Of a stretch of 64,000 bases of DNA, positions 1 through 8,840 are shown in pieces. The DNA comes from Gallionella sp. UBA4121. Its GTDB lineage: Bacteria > Pseudomonadota > Gammaproteobacteria > Burkholderiales > Gallionellaceae. The position numbers and the translations under genes are program-made. Numbering within the stretch: position 1 is the stretch's first letter; each line of letters starts with the position of its first letter. A model generated the notes under the pieces. The model saw only the letters and a list, made by a program, of their open reading frames with translations, did not search any database and was not told the origin of the DNA. The DNA lies in NCBI GenBank assembly GCA_002381565.1, contig DFWZ01000047.1:327-64326 (forward strand), given 5' to 3'.

Positions 1-16
1 TGTGTATAAGAGACAG
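1..16. other. Residual Tn5/Nextera mosaic-end adaptor
   Basis: The first 16 bases are identical to the last 16 bases of the 19-bp Tn5 mosaic end used in tagmentation libraries (ending in AAGAGACAG). This is library-derived sequence left at a contig edge, not chromosome. It means the window starts at an assembly break, and the true sequence beyond position 17 to the left is unknown. Confidence 0.93.
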
Positions 17-19
17 ACT

Positions 20-38
20 CTCTACTTACCACTTACCA
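20..38. repeat. Heptad repeat copies at the 3' end of rfbD
   Basis: On the coding (minus) strand about two heptads of the GGTAAGT type form the last codons and the stop codon of rfbD (…V-S-G-K-stop). The same heptad family occurs inside rfbB and pdxA. The assembly breaks immediately beyond it, next to the adaptor remnant, which suggests that a longer repeat tract continues off the edge. Confidence 0.6.
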
Positions 39-924
39 GAATTTCGCTGAGCATTCTTTCCACCCCCGCCTGCCAGTGCGGCATGTGCAGATCAAAGGTG
101 TTTTGCAATTTTATGGTGTTCAGACGCGAGTTGTGCGGACGTTGGGCGAGGGTCGGAAAGGCTGATGTCGGCACGGATTCAATGCCATCTGGCGCGACCT
201 TGATTGGCACGCCTGCGCGCCGGGCATAGTCGAGAACGAAGCCGGCATAACCATGCCACGAGGTCTCGCCACCTGCGACCAGATGATACAGCCCGGAAAC
301 GTCATGATCCTGGCGGGCCGTGCGTATTGCATGCGCAGTCACATCGGCCAGCAAATCCGCTCCCGTCGGTGCGCCGATCTGATCGTCGATGACCTTCAGT
401 CTATCGCGTTCCTGGCCTAAGCGCAGCATGGTTCTGGCAAAATTGCCGCCGCGCGCGCCGTATACCCAGCTGGTGCGGAAGATGAGGTGTTTGCAACCGG
501 ATTCGCCAATCAGCTGCTCGCCCGCAAGCTTGGTTTCACCATATACGCTCAAGGGACCGGTCGGGTCTGTTTCCACCCATTGCTTGTCGCCACTGCCATC
601 GAACACGTAATCGGTGGAGTAATGAACCAGCCATGCATTTAATCTTTTGGATTCCTGTGCCAGCACGGCGGGGGCCAGTGCGTTGATGGTGCGCGCAAGT
701 TCAGGCTCACTCTCGGCCTTGTCCACAGCCGTATGCGCGGCCGCGTTAACAATAACGTCCGGGGCGACCGCACGAACTGTCTCGGCAATACCGTCCAGAT
801 TGGTAAAATCACCACATAAATCTTTGGAATTTGAATCCAGTACTACCAGTTCACCCAATAACGCCAGACTGCGCTGCAGCTCCCAGCCAACCTGACCGTT
901 CTTGCCGAACAAAAGGATTTTCAT
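22..924 (-). CDS. rfbD: dTDP-4-dehydrorhamnose reductase
   Basis: Last step of dTDP-L-rhamnose synthesis: NAD(P)H reduction of dTDP-4-keto-L-rhamnose in the cytosol. The 300-residue protein starts with a Rossmann motif GKNGQVG (residues 7-13), has the S-T-D-Y-V-F-D segment near residue 105, and the catalytic Y-G-E-T-K (YxxxK) near residue 130, as expected for RmlD/RfbD; length is normal. I chose the ATG at 924 because it overlaps the rfbB stop codon by one base (TGATG), indicating translational coupling; an upstream extension has no RmlD-like residues. The last few residues and the stop come from a heptad repeat at the contig edge, so the real C-terminus deserves caution. rfbA and rfbC are not in the window and may lie beyond the edge. 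Confidence 0.93.
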   Translation of the reverse strand: MKILLFGKNGQVGWELQRSLALLGELVVLDSNSKDLCGDFTNLDGIAETVRAVAPDVIVNAAAHTAVDKAESEPELARTINALAPAVLAQESKRLNAWLVHYSTDYVFDGSGDKQWVETDPTGPLSVYGETKLAGEQLIGESGCKHLIFRTSWVYGARGGNFARTMLRLGQERDRLKVIDDQIGAPTGADLLADVTAHAIRTARQDHDVSGLYHLVAGGETSWHGYAGFVLDYARRAGVPIKVAPDGIESVPTSAFPTLAQRPHNSRLNTIKLQNTFDLHMPHWQAGVERMLSEILVSGK

Positions 925-2021
925 CAGGCGCGCTCTGCGTAGTTTTTCTCGACCCACTGCCGATAGTGACCGGACAGCACATTGTTAACCCAGTCCTGAT
1001 TGTCCAGATACCATTGCACCGTCTTGCGGATGCCGGTTTCGAATGTCTCGGCCGGCTTCCATCCCAGTTCACGCTCGATCTTGCGCGCATCGATAGCATA
1101 ACGGCGGTCATGTCCCGGACGATCTGCAACAAAGGTAATCAAAGAACGGTAAGTAGGGACTGGGGAGTGGGGAGTAGTAAGTGGTAAGTCGCCAGGTGGA
1201 AGCGGGCGGAGTTCATCCAGAAGGTCGCAGACGATATGCACGATGTCAAGATTGGCCTTTTCATTCCAGCCGCCGACGTTATAGACCTCGCCCAGCCGGC
1301 CTTTTTCCAGCACACAGCGAATCGCACTGCAATGATCCTTGACGTACAGCCAGTCGCGAATTTGCTGACCGTCGCCATATACCGGCAGATTTTTACCCGC
1401 GAGTGCATTGACGATGAGCAATGGAATGAGTTTTTCCGGAAAGTGATAAGGACCGTAGTTGTTGGAACAATTTGTAGTTAATACCGGCAGGCCATAGGTG
1501 TGATGGTAGGCGCGCACCAGATGGTCGCTGGCAGCCTTGCTGGCCGAATATGGACTGTTCGGTTCATAACGATGCGTTTCGCTGAAGGCAGGCTCATCCT
1601 TTGCGAGTGAGCCATACACCTCATCGGTGGAAACATGCAGGAAGCGGAAATCAGTCCTTTCGGAATCCGCTAAAGCCGACCAGTAGGCGCGCACTGCTTC
1701 GAGCAGATGAAAGGTACCGACGATATTGGTCTGAATGAAGTCTTCCGGGCCGTGTATGGAGCGATCAACATGGCTTTCCGCCGCAAAATTGACCACGGCG
1801 CGCGGACGATACTGCGCCAGCAACCTAGCCACCAGCTCCGCATCACCGATATCGCCCTGCACAAAGATGTGGCGCGGGTCGTCTTTGAGCGAAGCTAGAT
1901 TCTCCAGATTGCCCGCGTAAGTCAGCTTATCCAGACTGACAACGGCTTCGTCTTGCTGCGCGCACCAGTCCAGAACGAAATTTGCCCCTATAAAACCTGC
2001 GCTGCCAGTCACTAAAATCAT
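924..2021 (-). CDS. rfbB: dTDP-glucose 4,6-dehydratase
   Basis: Converts dTDP-glucose to dTDP-4-keto-6-deoxyglucose with bound NAD+, the branch point for rhamnose and for amino-deoxy sugars. The 365-residue protein has the N-terminal T-G-S-A-G-F-I-G motif, the S-T-D-E-V-Y-G segment holding the catalytic Thr-Asp-Glu, and Y-S-A-S-K as the YxxxK pair, all typical of extended SDRs of the RmlB type. A loop before I-T-F-V-A-D-R-P-G-H-D is lengthened by about 14 codons made entirely of heptad repeat DNA (1148-1189). The gene is the first of an rfbB-rfbD pair transcribed leftward from the 735-base non-coding region. Its product could also feed the WecE-type transaminase at 39.8 kb. Confidence 0.95.
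   Translation of the reverse strand: MILVTGSAGFIGANFVLDWCAQQDEAVVSLDKLTYAGNLENLASLKDDPRHIFVQGDIGDAELVARLLAQYRPRAVVNFAAESHVDRSIHGPEDFIQTNIVGTFHLLEAVRAYWSALADSERTDFRFLHVSTDEVYGSLAKDEPAFSETHRYEPNSPYSASKAASDHLVRAYHHTYGLPVLTTNCSNNYGPYHFPEKLIPLLIVNALAGKNLPVYGDGQQIRDWLYVKDHCSAIRCVLEKGRLGEVYNVGGWNEKANLDIVHIVCDLLDELRPLPPGDLPLTTPHSPVPTYRSLITFVADRPGHDRRYAIDARKIERELGWKPAETFETGIRKTVQWYLDNQDWVNNVLSGHYRQWVEKNYAERA
1148..1189. repeat. Six tandem heptads inside rfbB
   Basis: Six uninterrupted 7-bp units read on the plus strand as ggtaagt, agggact, ggggagt, ggggagt, agtaagt, ggtaagt. Their total of 42 bp equals 14 codons, so the reading frame of rfbB is kept. They encode a Pro/Thr/Leu/Ser-rich loop in a region that is short in other RmlB proteins. 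Confidence 0.9.
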
Positions 2022-2756
2022 GGTCTACTCACTTCAATAAAGATGGGCCTATCCACTAGCCAGCTGTCGGCACAGAATAATGAGCACATTCCGACAGTCC
2101 AATTGGCACAAAAAAACAACCATGCCCAGCCACGCAGTTCGGCTTGCACAGTCATCTTGCTGGCTTCAGCAATAAGTACAGGTACACAAGCATGGCAAAA
2201 TCATAAAAAATTGATGAGTACGACAGGGTCTTCAAGATATCCGTAATCATCTGATTACTCATGCTTGGCATAAGCATCCAATTGTCATGCCGCGAATATC
2301 ATAGTGTATCATTCACTGCATCTTACAGGCGACCGAACCAACCCAGGAAAGCTCCACCTGTTCGGCCCAGCCTGTATCTACTTCAAGCTGAGCTATCGTA
2401 AACATACTGACAAACGACCATTGATTACACACTGAGAGGCCGGTATTCTATTTCGCATTACAATAACCAATAATTGCGCACACCTCAACTCGATATTGAT
2501 ACGACGCCAGCAAAAAAAAACAGTATTGCGATTGCAAAACAACATGGATCAGGGATTTTCAAACCTTGATCTGAGCCACGGAAATATCTATTCAAGGTAG
2601 CGCCGCTACGGTGAAAATTAGTGGCCCCATACCGCCGAAAAATGCCAATCAACACGAAACTCACCAAATTCGCTGCCAACCGTTAAACTATCAAAACAGA
2701 TTCAGGAACCGCTGATCATTTTCTCGACACTACCAACCAAAACATGAGGCAAAAAA
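2022..2756. promoter_or_regulatory. 735-base divergent non-coding region with small hairpins
   Basis: No convincing gene is seen here; short open frames have no recognisable protein. It lies between leftward rfbB and the rightward ligase-like gene, so it must hold both promoters. Visible structure: a palindrome with 7-bp arms GTAATCA/TGATTAC (2243-2258), directly followed by one with 6-bp arms ATGCTT/AAGCAT (2261-2277), and a GTAGCG-C-CGCTAC palindrome (2597-2609). The region is AT-rich by eye. I did not find an ops/JUMPstart core (GGCGGTAG). Which palindromes are operators or RNA hairpins is unknown. Confidence 0.45.
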
Positions 2757-4004
2757 GTGCACAAATATCCGACTAGAATGCTGATTATTTCAGCCATCTT
2801 GCTAAGCTATCCCGCCTTGTTATTCGCCATAAAGGGCGGGATCAGTACCTCGTTTTTCTTGTTGGCGGCACTTTCACTGTTCATAATTTTCAAACAAGGG
2901 CGTGATCACCCGAAATATTTCGACAGCAGCACTATTGCCCTCACTGTCGCCATGTCATCCGTGATGGTGGCGATTTTTCTCAGTCAAGCCTATCACGACG
3001 ACTTCAACCTTCGTCCATATGATGCCGCAAGCAGATTTTTGTTGGCTATCCCGATTTATCTTGCACTCAAGAATACCAACATTCGAGCGATATCATCATT
3101 CCAATATGGATTGCCGCTAGGTGCAATCGCGGCATTGCTGGTGGTATGGCTTATGCAAGGACACTATGTGGGCACTGAACGTGCATCTACTGCATTCATG
3201 CATCCTATATTTTTTGGTGACCTGGCCTTGATGCTTGGGTTTCTGTCGCTGTTTTCTATACACTGGTTAAGTAAGGACAGCACTTCGGTCGTCGCCCTCA
3301 AAACGTTTGGCTGCTTAGCAGGAATATATGTTTCAGTACTCTCCGAATCCCGGGGAGGCTGGATAACTATCCCGATTCTGCTGGCTATATGGCTGATTTT
3401 CCAAAATCAAAAACGACGCCTCATTAAATTAGCCTACGCTTTCCCGTTATTACTCCTGTCGCTCCTTGCAAGTTACTATTTTGTTGATATCGTTCAGCAA
3501 AGAATTGATCAGATATTTTACGATCTGGCGGATTTTTCAAATGGTCAGGCCGACACTTCGGTCGGGCAACGATTGCAACTCTGGAAGGCCGCGCTCTATC
3601 TGTACGGCAACAATCCCGTATTTGGCGTCGGGCCGGAAGGGTTCGCACGATCCATGACGGCACTCAGTCAATCCGGAATAATCACGGAAGAAGCTGCCCA
3701 GCTGGGCAGAGGGGAAGTACACAGCCAAATACTGGCCAGCCTGGTCGGGCTGGGAATTCCCGGTCTGCTCTCGATTCTGTCGATTTATTTCGTGCCGCTC
3801 TTCATGTTCTGGAAATCAACAAAATCAAGCGTCAATACCAAGCAAGCAGCAGGGGTGATGGGAATCTGCTTGACGCTTAGTTTCCTTATTTTTGGCCTGA
3901 CGGTCGAGACATTCAATATCAAAATGATCGTGTCATTTTACAGCCTCACGCTGGCGGTATTACTGGCTATAGCTACACATAACGAAGTTGCGGCGCCAAC
4001 TTAA
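2757..4004 (+). CDS. O-antigen ligase/polymerase-like membrane protein
   Basis: Predicted inner-membrane protein of 415 residues with about 10-12 hydrophobic segments and a large periplasmic loop in the C-terminal half (roughly residues 260-330) holding R-L-Q-L-W-K-A-A and E-V-H-S-Q-I-L, the layout of the Wzy_C/WaaL family. Such proteins join lipid-linked glycan units to lipid A-core, to proteins, or to each other. The GTG at 2757 is chosen because an AGG lies seven bases before it; an ATG seven codons later is the alternative. It is the only rightward gene of the glycan locus and stands alone, convergent with the WcaJ-type gene. Whether it is ligase or polymerase cannot be told from sequence alone. 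Confidence 0.8.
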   Translation: MHKYPTRMLIISAILLSYPALLFAIKGGISTSFFLLAALSLFIIFKQGRDHPKYFDSSTIALTVAMSSVMVAIFLSQAYHDDFNLRPYDAASRFLLAIPIYLALKNTNIRAISSFQYGLPLGAIAALLVVWLMQGHYVGTERASTAFMHPIFFGDLALMLGFLSLFSIHWLSKDSTSVVALKTFGCLAGIYVSVLSESRGGWITIPILLAIWLIFQNQKRRLIKLAYAFPLLLLSLLASYYFVDIVQQRIDQIFYDLADFSNGQADTSVGQRLQLWKAALYLYGNNPVFGVGPEGFARSMTALSQSGIITEEAAQLGRGEVHSQILASLVGLGIPGLLSILSIYFVPLFMFWKSTKSSVNTKQAAGVMGICLTLSFLIFGLTVETFNIKMIVSFYSLTLAVLLAIATHNEVAAPT

Positions 4005-4006
4005 AC

Positions 4007-4035
4007 CCAGCACACACTCTGACACCGGGTGCTGG
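4007..4035. terminator. Possible bidirectional terminator hairpin
   Basis: Inverted repeat CCAGCAC (4007-4013) and GTGCTGG (4029-4035) between two convergent genes. The position fits a terminator, but the loop is 15 bases and there is no clear T-run directly after the stem, so this is a weak call. Confidence 0.3.
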
Positions 4036-4067
4036 CCATTCTTTCCGGCCTGTAATTCGCACTTTCA

Positions 4068-5462
4068 TTAATATGCATTTTTGCCACGCATCCCGCCGAC
4101 AATTGTCATCCATATGATTTTCAGATCAAGCCAGAGCGACCAGTTGTTGAAATATTCAAGATCATATTTCACCCTCATCTCCATCTTTTCCATCGTATCC
4201 GTTTCACCGCGCCAACCCTTGACCTGTGCCCATCCTGTTATACCTGGCTTGACCTTATGCCGAAGCATGTAGCCATGTATCAATTTACGATATTCTTCGT
4301 TGTGCGCCACTGCATGGGGACGCGGGCCCACGATCGACATTCGCCCTTGCAATACATTGATGAATTGAGGAAGCTCGTCCAGTGAAGTTCTCCTCAAAAA
4401 AGCGCCCAGCGGGGTTATACGCGGATCATTTTTTTGCGCCTGTTGAATATGGGCCTTATCTTCATGAACAAACATACTGCGAAACTTCCACACCTCGATC
4501 ACTTGCCCGTTCAAACCGTAGCGTCTTTGTTTGAATATGACCGGGCCAGGATCGGTCAGCTTGACAGCTATGGCGATCAACGCCATCAGTGGCGATATGA
4601 GCAAAAGAATCAGACTGCCTAGGATCATATCCTCCACCCGCTTCAGGAACATGCTGGCACCAAAAAACGGACTCTCAAACACACTGACCAAAGGCACACG
4701 CCCCAGACTGCTCCAGCGCGCGTGAAGCAGTTCAGACACAAATACGTCCGGAACAACATGGACCGATACCGTGCTGTCGGCAAGCCGCTCAACAAGCTGG
4801 CGAATTTTCTCCTCCTGCTGCATCGGATAGGTTATATAGACGCAGTCGACGAGCTTATCCTGTACGTGCTGCAAGAGCGTTTCAATATCCAGGCCCGGCA
4901 GATGATTATCTTGTTGTGCATTTTCCATGTCGTCATAGATACCCTTGATCTTTAATCCCATCCAGGGAGAACTCGAAATAACATCGACCAGCTGGGCGGC
5001 GTTCCTGCCGCCCCCCACGATCGCCACTGAACGCGTGTTAAATCCAAGCTTCCTGAATCGTCTCAGCACATAACGCAGCAAGATCCTCTCCCCAACCAGC
5101 AGGATCGGGGTGATCATTGCCCATGCAAAAATCGTGACTCGCGAAAAATGTATCGATGATTTGCTAAAAAACCCCAGTGCAAGCAATACACAGCAGGTCA
5201 GCCCCCATATCGATAGGATTATCCATGCCTCATGCCTGACGGAATCAGCTCGCCAGGAAATATAGAGGGCATGCCACTCCGAAAAAAACAGGAAACAAAA
5301 CACCGCAAGCATTCCGGCAAGCTCATATTGCAGACCAATCGTAACACCGTAGCCTTTTGCAGAGGCCCACAGAGTTCCAAGCACAATTGCCACATCCAAC
5401 ATGCGGTGAAAAAAACTCAATTCACCGCCGTGCGATCGCATCATTCCTTTGCGATAAGACAT
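4068..5462 (-). CDS. wcaJ: Undecaprenyl-phosphate hexose-1-phosphate transferase (WcaJ type)
   Basis: Initiating enzyme of repeat-unit assembly: transfers glucose-1-phosphate (or galactose-1-phosphate) from UDP-sugar to undecaprenyl phosphate at the inner membrane. The 464 residues show an N-terminal block of about four to five membrane segments with a Rossmann-like middle part, a further hydrophobic stretch at about 270-295, and the C-terminal bacterial sugar transferase domain with K-F-R-S-M near 335, R-R-T-S-L-D-E-L-P-Q-F near 375, V-G-P-R-P near 400 and K-P-G-I-T-G-W-A-Q-V near 425. It ends the long leftward gene series and follows a WcaI-type gene with no gap, as in colanic-acid-like loci. 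It is the only initiating transferase visible. The sugar donor is not certain. Confidence 0.92.
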   Translation of the reverse strand: MSYRKGMMRSHGGELSFFHRMLDVAIVLGTLWASAKGYGVTIGLQYELAGMLAVFCFLFFSEWHALYISWRADSVRHEAWIILSIWGLTCCVLLALGFFSKSSIHFSRVTIFAWAMITPILLVGERILLRYVLRRFRKLGFNTRSVAIVGGGRNAAQLVDVISSSPWMGLKIKGIYDDMENAQQDNHLPGLDIETLLQHVQDKLVDCVYITYPMQQEEKIRQLVERLADSTVSVHVVPDVFVSELLHARWSSLGRVPLVSVFESPFFGASMFLKRVEDMILGSLILLLISPLMALIAIAVKLTDPGPVIFKQRRYGLNGQVIEVWKFRSMFVHEDKAHIQQAQKNDPRITPLGAFLRRTSLDELPQFINVLQGRMSIVGPRPHAVAHNEEYRKLIHGYMLRHKVKPGITGWAQVKGWRGETDTMEKMEMRVKYDLEYFNNWSLWLDLKIIWMTIVGGMRGKNAY

Positions 5463-6677
5463 TCACAACCCCTTTAATTGTCTGTCGAATTCTTGCAGAA
5501 CCGATTCTCTTGCCCAGTTCCTGAGCGCATACTCACGCGCATTTGCACCCAATACGGCACATCTTGCATCATCCCGGGCAAGTTCGACAATCGCACTCGT
5601 AAAGTGCTCAATATTATCCGGCTCGACCACCTCGCCACAGCCAAGCAATGCTTCGGCGATCTGTGAACCCGCAGTCGCCGTAGCCACAACGGGGCGGCCG
5701 CTGGCCAGCATGCCCGTCAATTTCGAGGGCATAACCAAATCTTCTGCACCGGAACGCTGTGGCAACAGATGAATGTTCGCCATATTGAGCAGATCGTTCA
5801 GGCGCTCCAGCGGCTGCAGCGGTAACCATAACACGTTCGAAAGATCAGAATATTTCTGCTGTAAACGCTGGCGCGCAGCACCGTCTCCGCACAACACAAA
5901 CTTGATATCCTGTTCGCATATCAAACGAGTTGCCGCTTCCAGCACGATTTCCAGCCCCTGCTTTTCTCCCATGTTGCCGGAATACAGAGCCACCATAGCA
6001 TTCAACGGAATGTCAAACTGCTGCCGCACGGAACTTGAACTGGTTAGCGGGAATATCAGATCGGTATCCACCCAGTTGGTAAAAAGCACCGTTCTCTCTG
6101 CTGCCAGCTTCTTTTGAATCAAGCGCCGCACCATATTGGGTGAAATCGTCGAAACCCTGTCAAAACGACGCATCAGCCAACTCTCTAGCTTGCTGACAAT
6201 ACTGCGCAACCACGGCGCACGCAATATCCCCAATTCAAATGCAGTATCCACTTCGAAATCCTGAACATGCAGCCAGGCTTTGGCACCCGACAATCTTGCA
6301 CACACCCAGGCTGCAGGCGCACAAAACAAAGGAGGTTCAATCGCCAGAATTACGTCTGCTTGCCAAAATAATTGACGAACCATGACGGGCAAACTGGATA
6401 AAGCAAAACTGGCCAAATGCAGCAAACGCTTCAAACCAGATGGTCGGGATGGAACCCAAATCGGGCAACGCCAGATCGAAACGCCTGCTTGCACTTCCCT
6501 GCTGTAACGCCATGCCGCGTAGCCATCGGCAACCCGCCATTCCGGATAATAGGGGGGAGCTGTCACAATACGCACCTCATGACCTGCAGCCACCAGCCAC
6601 TCTGCCATTTCTCCAGTGTACTTTCCGATACCAGTGAGTTCGGGTGCGTAATTAATACCGACGATCAGAATGCGCAT
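5463..6677 (-). CDS. wcaI: WcaI-family glycosyltransferase (GT4)
   Basis: Cytosolic GT-B glycosyltransferase of 404 residues, most like the colanic acid enzyme WcaI. The N-terminus (V-G-I-N-Y-A-P-E-L-T-G-I-G-K-Y) and the C-terminal half (S-G-N-M-G-E-K-Q-G, then P-S-K-L-T-G-M-L-A-S-G-R-P-V-V) fit the family. The ATG at 6677 starts directly at the conserved M-R-I-L-I-V; it is one base after the stop of the upstream methyltransferase. Being next to wcaJ suggests that it adds an early sugar of the repeat unit. The exact acceptor and donor are unknown. Confidence 0.88.
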   Translation of the reverse strand: MRILIVGINYAPELTGIGKYTGEMAEWLVAAGHEVRIVTAPPYYPEWRVADGYAAWRYSREVQAGVSIWRCPIWVPSRPSGLKRLLHLASFALSSLPVMVRQLFWQADVILAIEPPLFCAPAAWVCARLSGAKAWLHVQDFEVDTAFELGILRAPWLRSIVSKLESWLMRRFDRVSTISPNMVRRLIQKKLAAERTVLFTNWVDTDLIFPLTSSSSVRQQFDIPLNAMVALYSGNMGEKQGLEIVLEAATRLICEQDIKFVLCGDGAARQRLQQKYSDLSNVLWLPLQPLERLNDLLNMANIHLLPQRSGAEDLVMPSKLTGMLASGRPVVATATAGSQIAEALLGCGEVVEPDNIEHFTSAIVELARDDARCAVLGANAREYALRNWARESVLQEFDRQLKGL

Positions 6678-6678
6678 A

Positions 6679-7608
6679 CTACATCTTGCAGGCGACAACA
6701 ACCATGCAATCACCTCGTTGAATCAGATTACCTAACCATAACAAGGGGAAAAGCAGACCACGAATCAGCAAAATCAGCGTAGCCACTAACACGGCTGATC
6801 GAAGTTGCCTGGTAGGCTGGCCAGGCTTGGCGAACAATCTGGCAAGAATTGTGTGGGAAACCCACAACGCCGGTGTCTCCTGCCGCATTTTAACGACCTC
6901 AAATTGCGATTTTTTCAGCACCTCTCGCAGCGTATCTGGCGAAAAATGCACGACATGAAAGGGAACATGCCAATTGATCCAGAAGCGACCAAATGCAGAT
7001 CGCAACCAACTCTGACTGTTTGGGCAACTGATCCAGACCTGACCATTGGGATTGAGCAATCGGTAAATGGCTCGAAGCATATCCTCAGGATTCAGAGAAT
7101 GCTCCAGAACGTTGGAAAGTACGACAACATCATATTTATTTTCAGTCGTGAAACCCTCCAGCGTACTGCCGTGCACGATAAAACCTTTGCCACGAGCCAC
7201 CTCTGCCGCACGACTGTTGAGCTCCAGGCCTTCGGCAGAATAGCCGTGGTTTTTATAAAACTCCAACCCGCGTCCTTCGTTACAACCCACATCCAGCAAA
7301 CTTCCCGTCCCGCAAGCCAGATGAAAGGAAATATCGCCGTCGATTGCCAGCCAGATTCGATACAGGAACGAGTTGATGAATTTCGCTCTCAGTTGAGTGT
7401 AGCGCGTATTCCTCTCTCCGCTGAAATTGTAGTATTGCTCATAAAGCTCATTCAGCTCCCCCTGGTTTGGCAGCGGGATGGTTTGCTCAAGGTTACAGTT
7501 TTTGCATTTTGCAATAACATACGGAGTTTCAATTCCGAAGCGAGTATCGAATACCCCATCCATTACTTTGCCGAGCGGGGCGCGGCATGCCAAACAATTA
7601 TTTTCCAT
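6679..7608 (-). CDS. SAM-dependent methyltransferase with zinc-ribbon N-terminus
   Basis: Class I methyltransferase of 309 residues. An N-terminal CxxC pair (N-C-L-A-C and C-K-N-C) looks like a small zinc ribbon, as found in sugar methyltransferases of glycan loci; the SAM site is L-L-D-V-G-C-N-E-G-R-G near residue 100, with the post-motif V-L-E-H-S-L-N-P-E-D near 165. A hydrophobic stretch near the C-terminus could bind the membrane. The ATG at 7608 is preferred over a TTG at 7629 that would overlap the upstream stop, since the zinc-ribbon residues begin right after it and A/G-rich bases precede it. It probably methylates a sugar or a lipid-linked intermediate; substrate unknown. Confidence 0.82.
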   Translation of the reverse strand: MENNCLACRAPLGKVMDGVFDTRFGIETPYVIAKCKNCNLEQTIPLPNQGELNELYEQYYNFSGERNTRYTQLRAKFINSFLYRIWLAIDGDISFHLACGTGSLLDVGCNEGRGLEFYKNHGYSAEGLELNSRAAEVARGKGFIVHGSTLEGFTTENKYDVVVLSNVLEHSLNPEDMLRAIYRLLNPNGQVWISCPNSQSWLRSAFGRFWINWHVPFHVVHFSPDTLREVLKKSQFEVVKMRQETPALWVSHTILARLFAKPGQPTRQLRSAVLVATLILLIRGLLFPLLWLGNLIQRGDCMVVVACKM

Positions 7609-7625
7609 ATCGTTCTTTCTTAGAA

Positions 7626-8747
7626 TCAAACCGGGCTAATTTCAAAGCGCCTTGATAACTGACCACCTGTTTTCATACCCGGCAGTTCAATAACTCGATA
7701 ACTCCAGGCAGCCAGAAAATAAGTTATTCCAGCTACCACAAAATAGAGAAGAGCAAACTTTATTTCCGCCTGAATCATTGCATGCCTGAATATCTTTCCA
7801 ACATAGATCAGCACAAAGAAATGCAACAAATAGGCACTGTAGCTTATGCGTCCGAATAATCGCATCAGCGGATTATCGAACAGCAAAAACGGGCGCTGCA
7901 CATTTGCAACGATAAACAACGCAAAAACAGCAGCCCATAAAAAGTGTCGGGGCAACATATGATTTTCAGCTTGAATCGGCATGTTGATCAGCAGCAAAGC
8001 ACCCACACAAGCCACTGCATATGCATAAACAGGCTTGAAACGCTTTTCCTTGACCACAAAAAAAGCCACAATACCCATCATGAATACCGGCAGTTGCGCC
8101 GGAAATGACATATACCAGGAATAAATATCTGATAAATACCGTGCGTTTTCCGGGAGAGATTGATTGAAATAAGCTTGTGCAACGTTGCCAAATAGAAAAT
8201 AAACCCCCACACTCGCCAGCAGCCATTTTAATGCGGAAATCGTGGTAGTTGCATACTTGCAAAGTACAGGCAGTACCGAATAGAACATTACCTCAACCGC
8301 CACACTCCACCCGCCGGGAATAACAGCATTGATTGAACCGGGGAGTACCCCGTGCAAGAAACTGGCGGTCAACACGACATCCGTCCAGCCGACTCCATCC
8401 GGCGACCAAAAAGTGTGTTTACCCCAGAACAGCAAGGCATATAACAACAGCGCAACCCAGAACATCGGAGCTATTCGGAAAAACCTGCGGATAAAATATC
8501 CCGTCAAACTGTACTGACCTGCTATCGCACGAACATGCAACATCATAGCCAGCGAAAAGGCACTCAATACGTAAAATAACTCCACCCCCATGTCACCATT
8601 GCCTACTAACGAATGCAATATACCAAGAGGCAATGGCGCGGCTTGAGATACATGTATGGCGATTACGCCCAAAATCGCCCACCCGCGAGCCGAATCCAAT
8701 GCCTCGACTCTTGATGGTTGCTTATATCCCTCAACGGCTGAACTCAC
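7626..8747 (-). CDS. Acyltransferase family 3 membrane protein (OafA-like)
   Basis: Inner-membrane O-acyltransferase of 373 residues with about ten hydrophobic helices. The family signature is visible: R-V-E-A-L-D-S-A-R-G-W-A-I-L-G near residue 15-25, a conserved His in V-I-A-I-H-V-S, and G-G-W-S-V-A-V-E-V-M-F-Y near residue 145. Such proteins acetylate O-antigen or exopolysaccharide sugars. The start is a GTG at 8747 with a GAG-containing purine stretch upstream. It lies between glycosyltransferase-type genes in the same direction, which supports a role in modifying the glycan. Confidence 0.88.
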   Translation of the reverse strand: MSSAVEGYKQPSRVEALDSARGWAILGVIAIHVSQAAPLPLGILHSLVGNGDMGVELFYVLSAFSLAMMLHVRAIAGQYSLTGYFIRRFFRIAPMFWVALLLYALLFWGKHTFWSPDGVGWTDVVLTASFLHGVLPGSINAVIPGGWSVAVEVMFYSVLPVLCKYATTTISALKWLLASVGVYFLFGNVAQAYFNQSLPENARYLSDIYSWYMSFPAQLPVFMMGIVAFFVVKEKRFKPVYAYAVACVGALLLINMPIQAENHMLPRHFLWAAVFALFIVANVQRPFLLFDNPLMRLFGRISYSAYLLHFFVLIYVGKIFRHAMIQAEIKFALLYFVVAGITYFLAAWSYRVIELPGMKTGGQLSRRFEISPV

Positions 8748-8840
8748 TGAGTGCTCGTTTCAAATATGGAAAACGCGATAATATACAACATCGCCATTTC
8801 ATCGGTGCACTTTACAAGGACAATCATCCCTTGTGCATAA

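Noticed and set aside
2043..2679. Short open frames in the 735-base non-coding region
   Set aside because: No RBS, no recognisable protein, and biased low-complexity composition.
2022..2756. ops/JUMPstart antitermination element
   Set aside because: I looked for GGCGGTAG and its complement by eye and did not see it.
6805..7623. Open frame of 272 codons opposite the zinc-ribbon methyltransferase
   Set aside because: No family features; the minus-strand frame has clear SAM and CxxC motifs.
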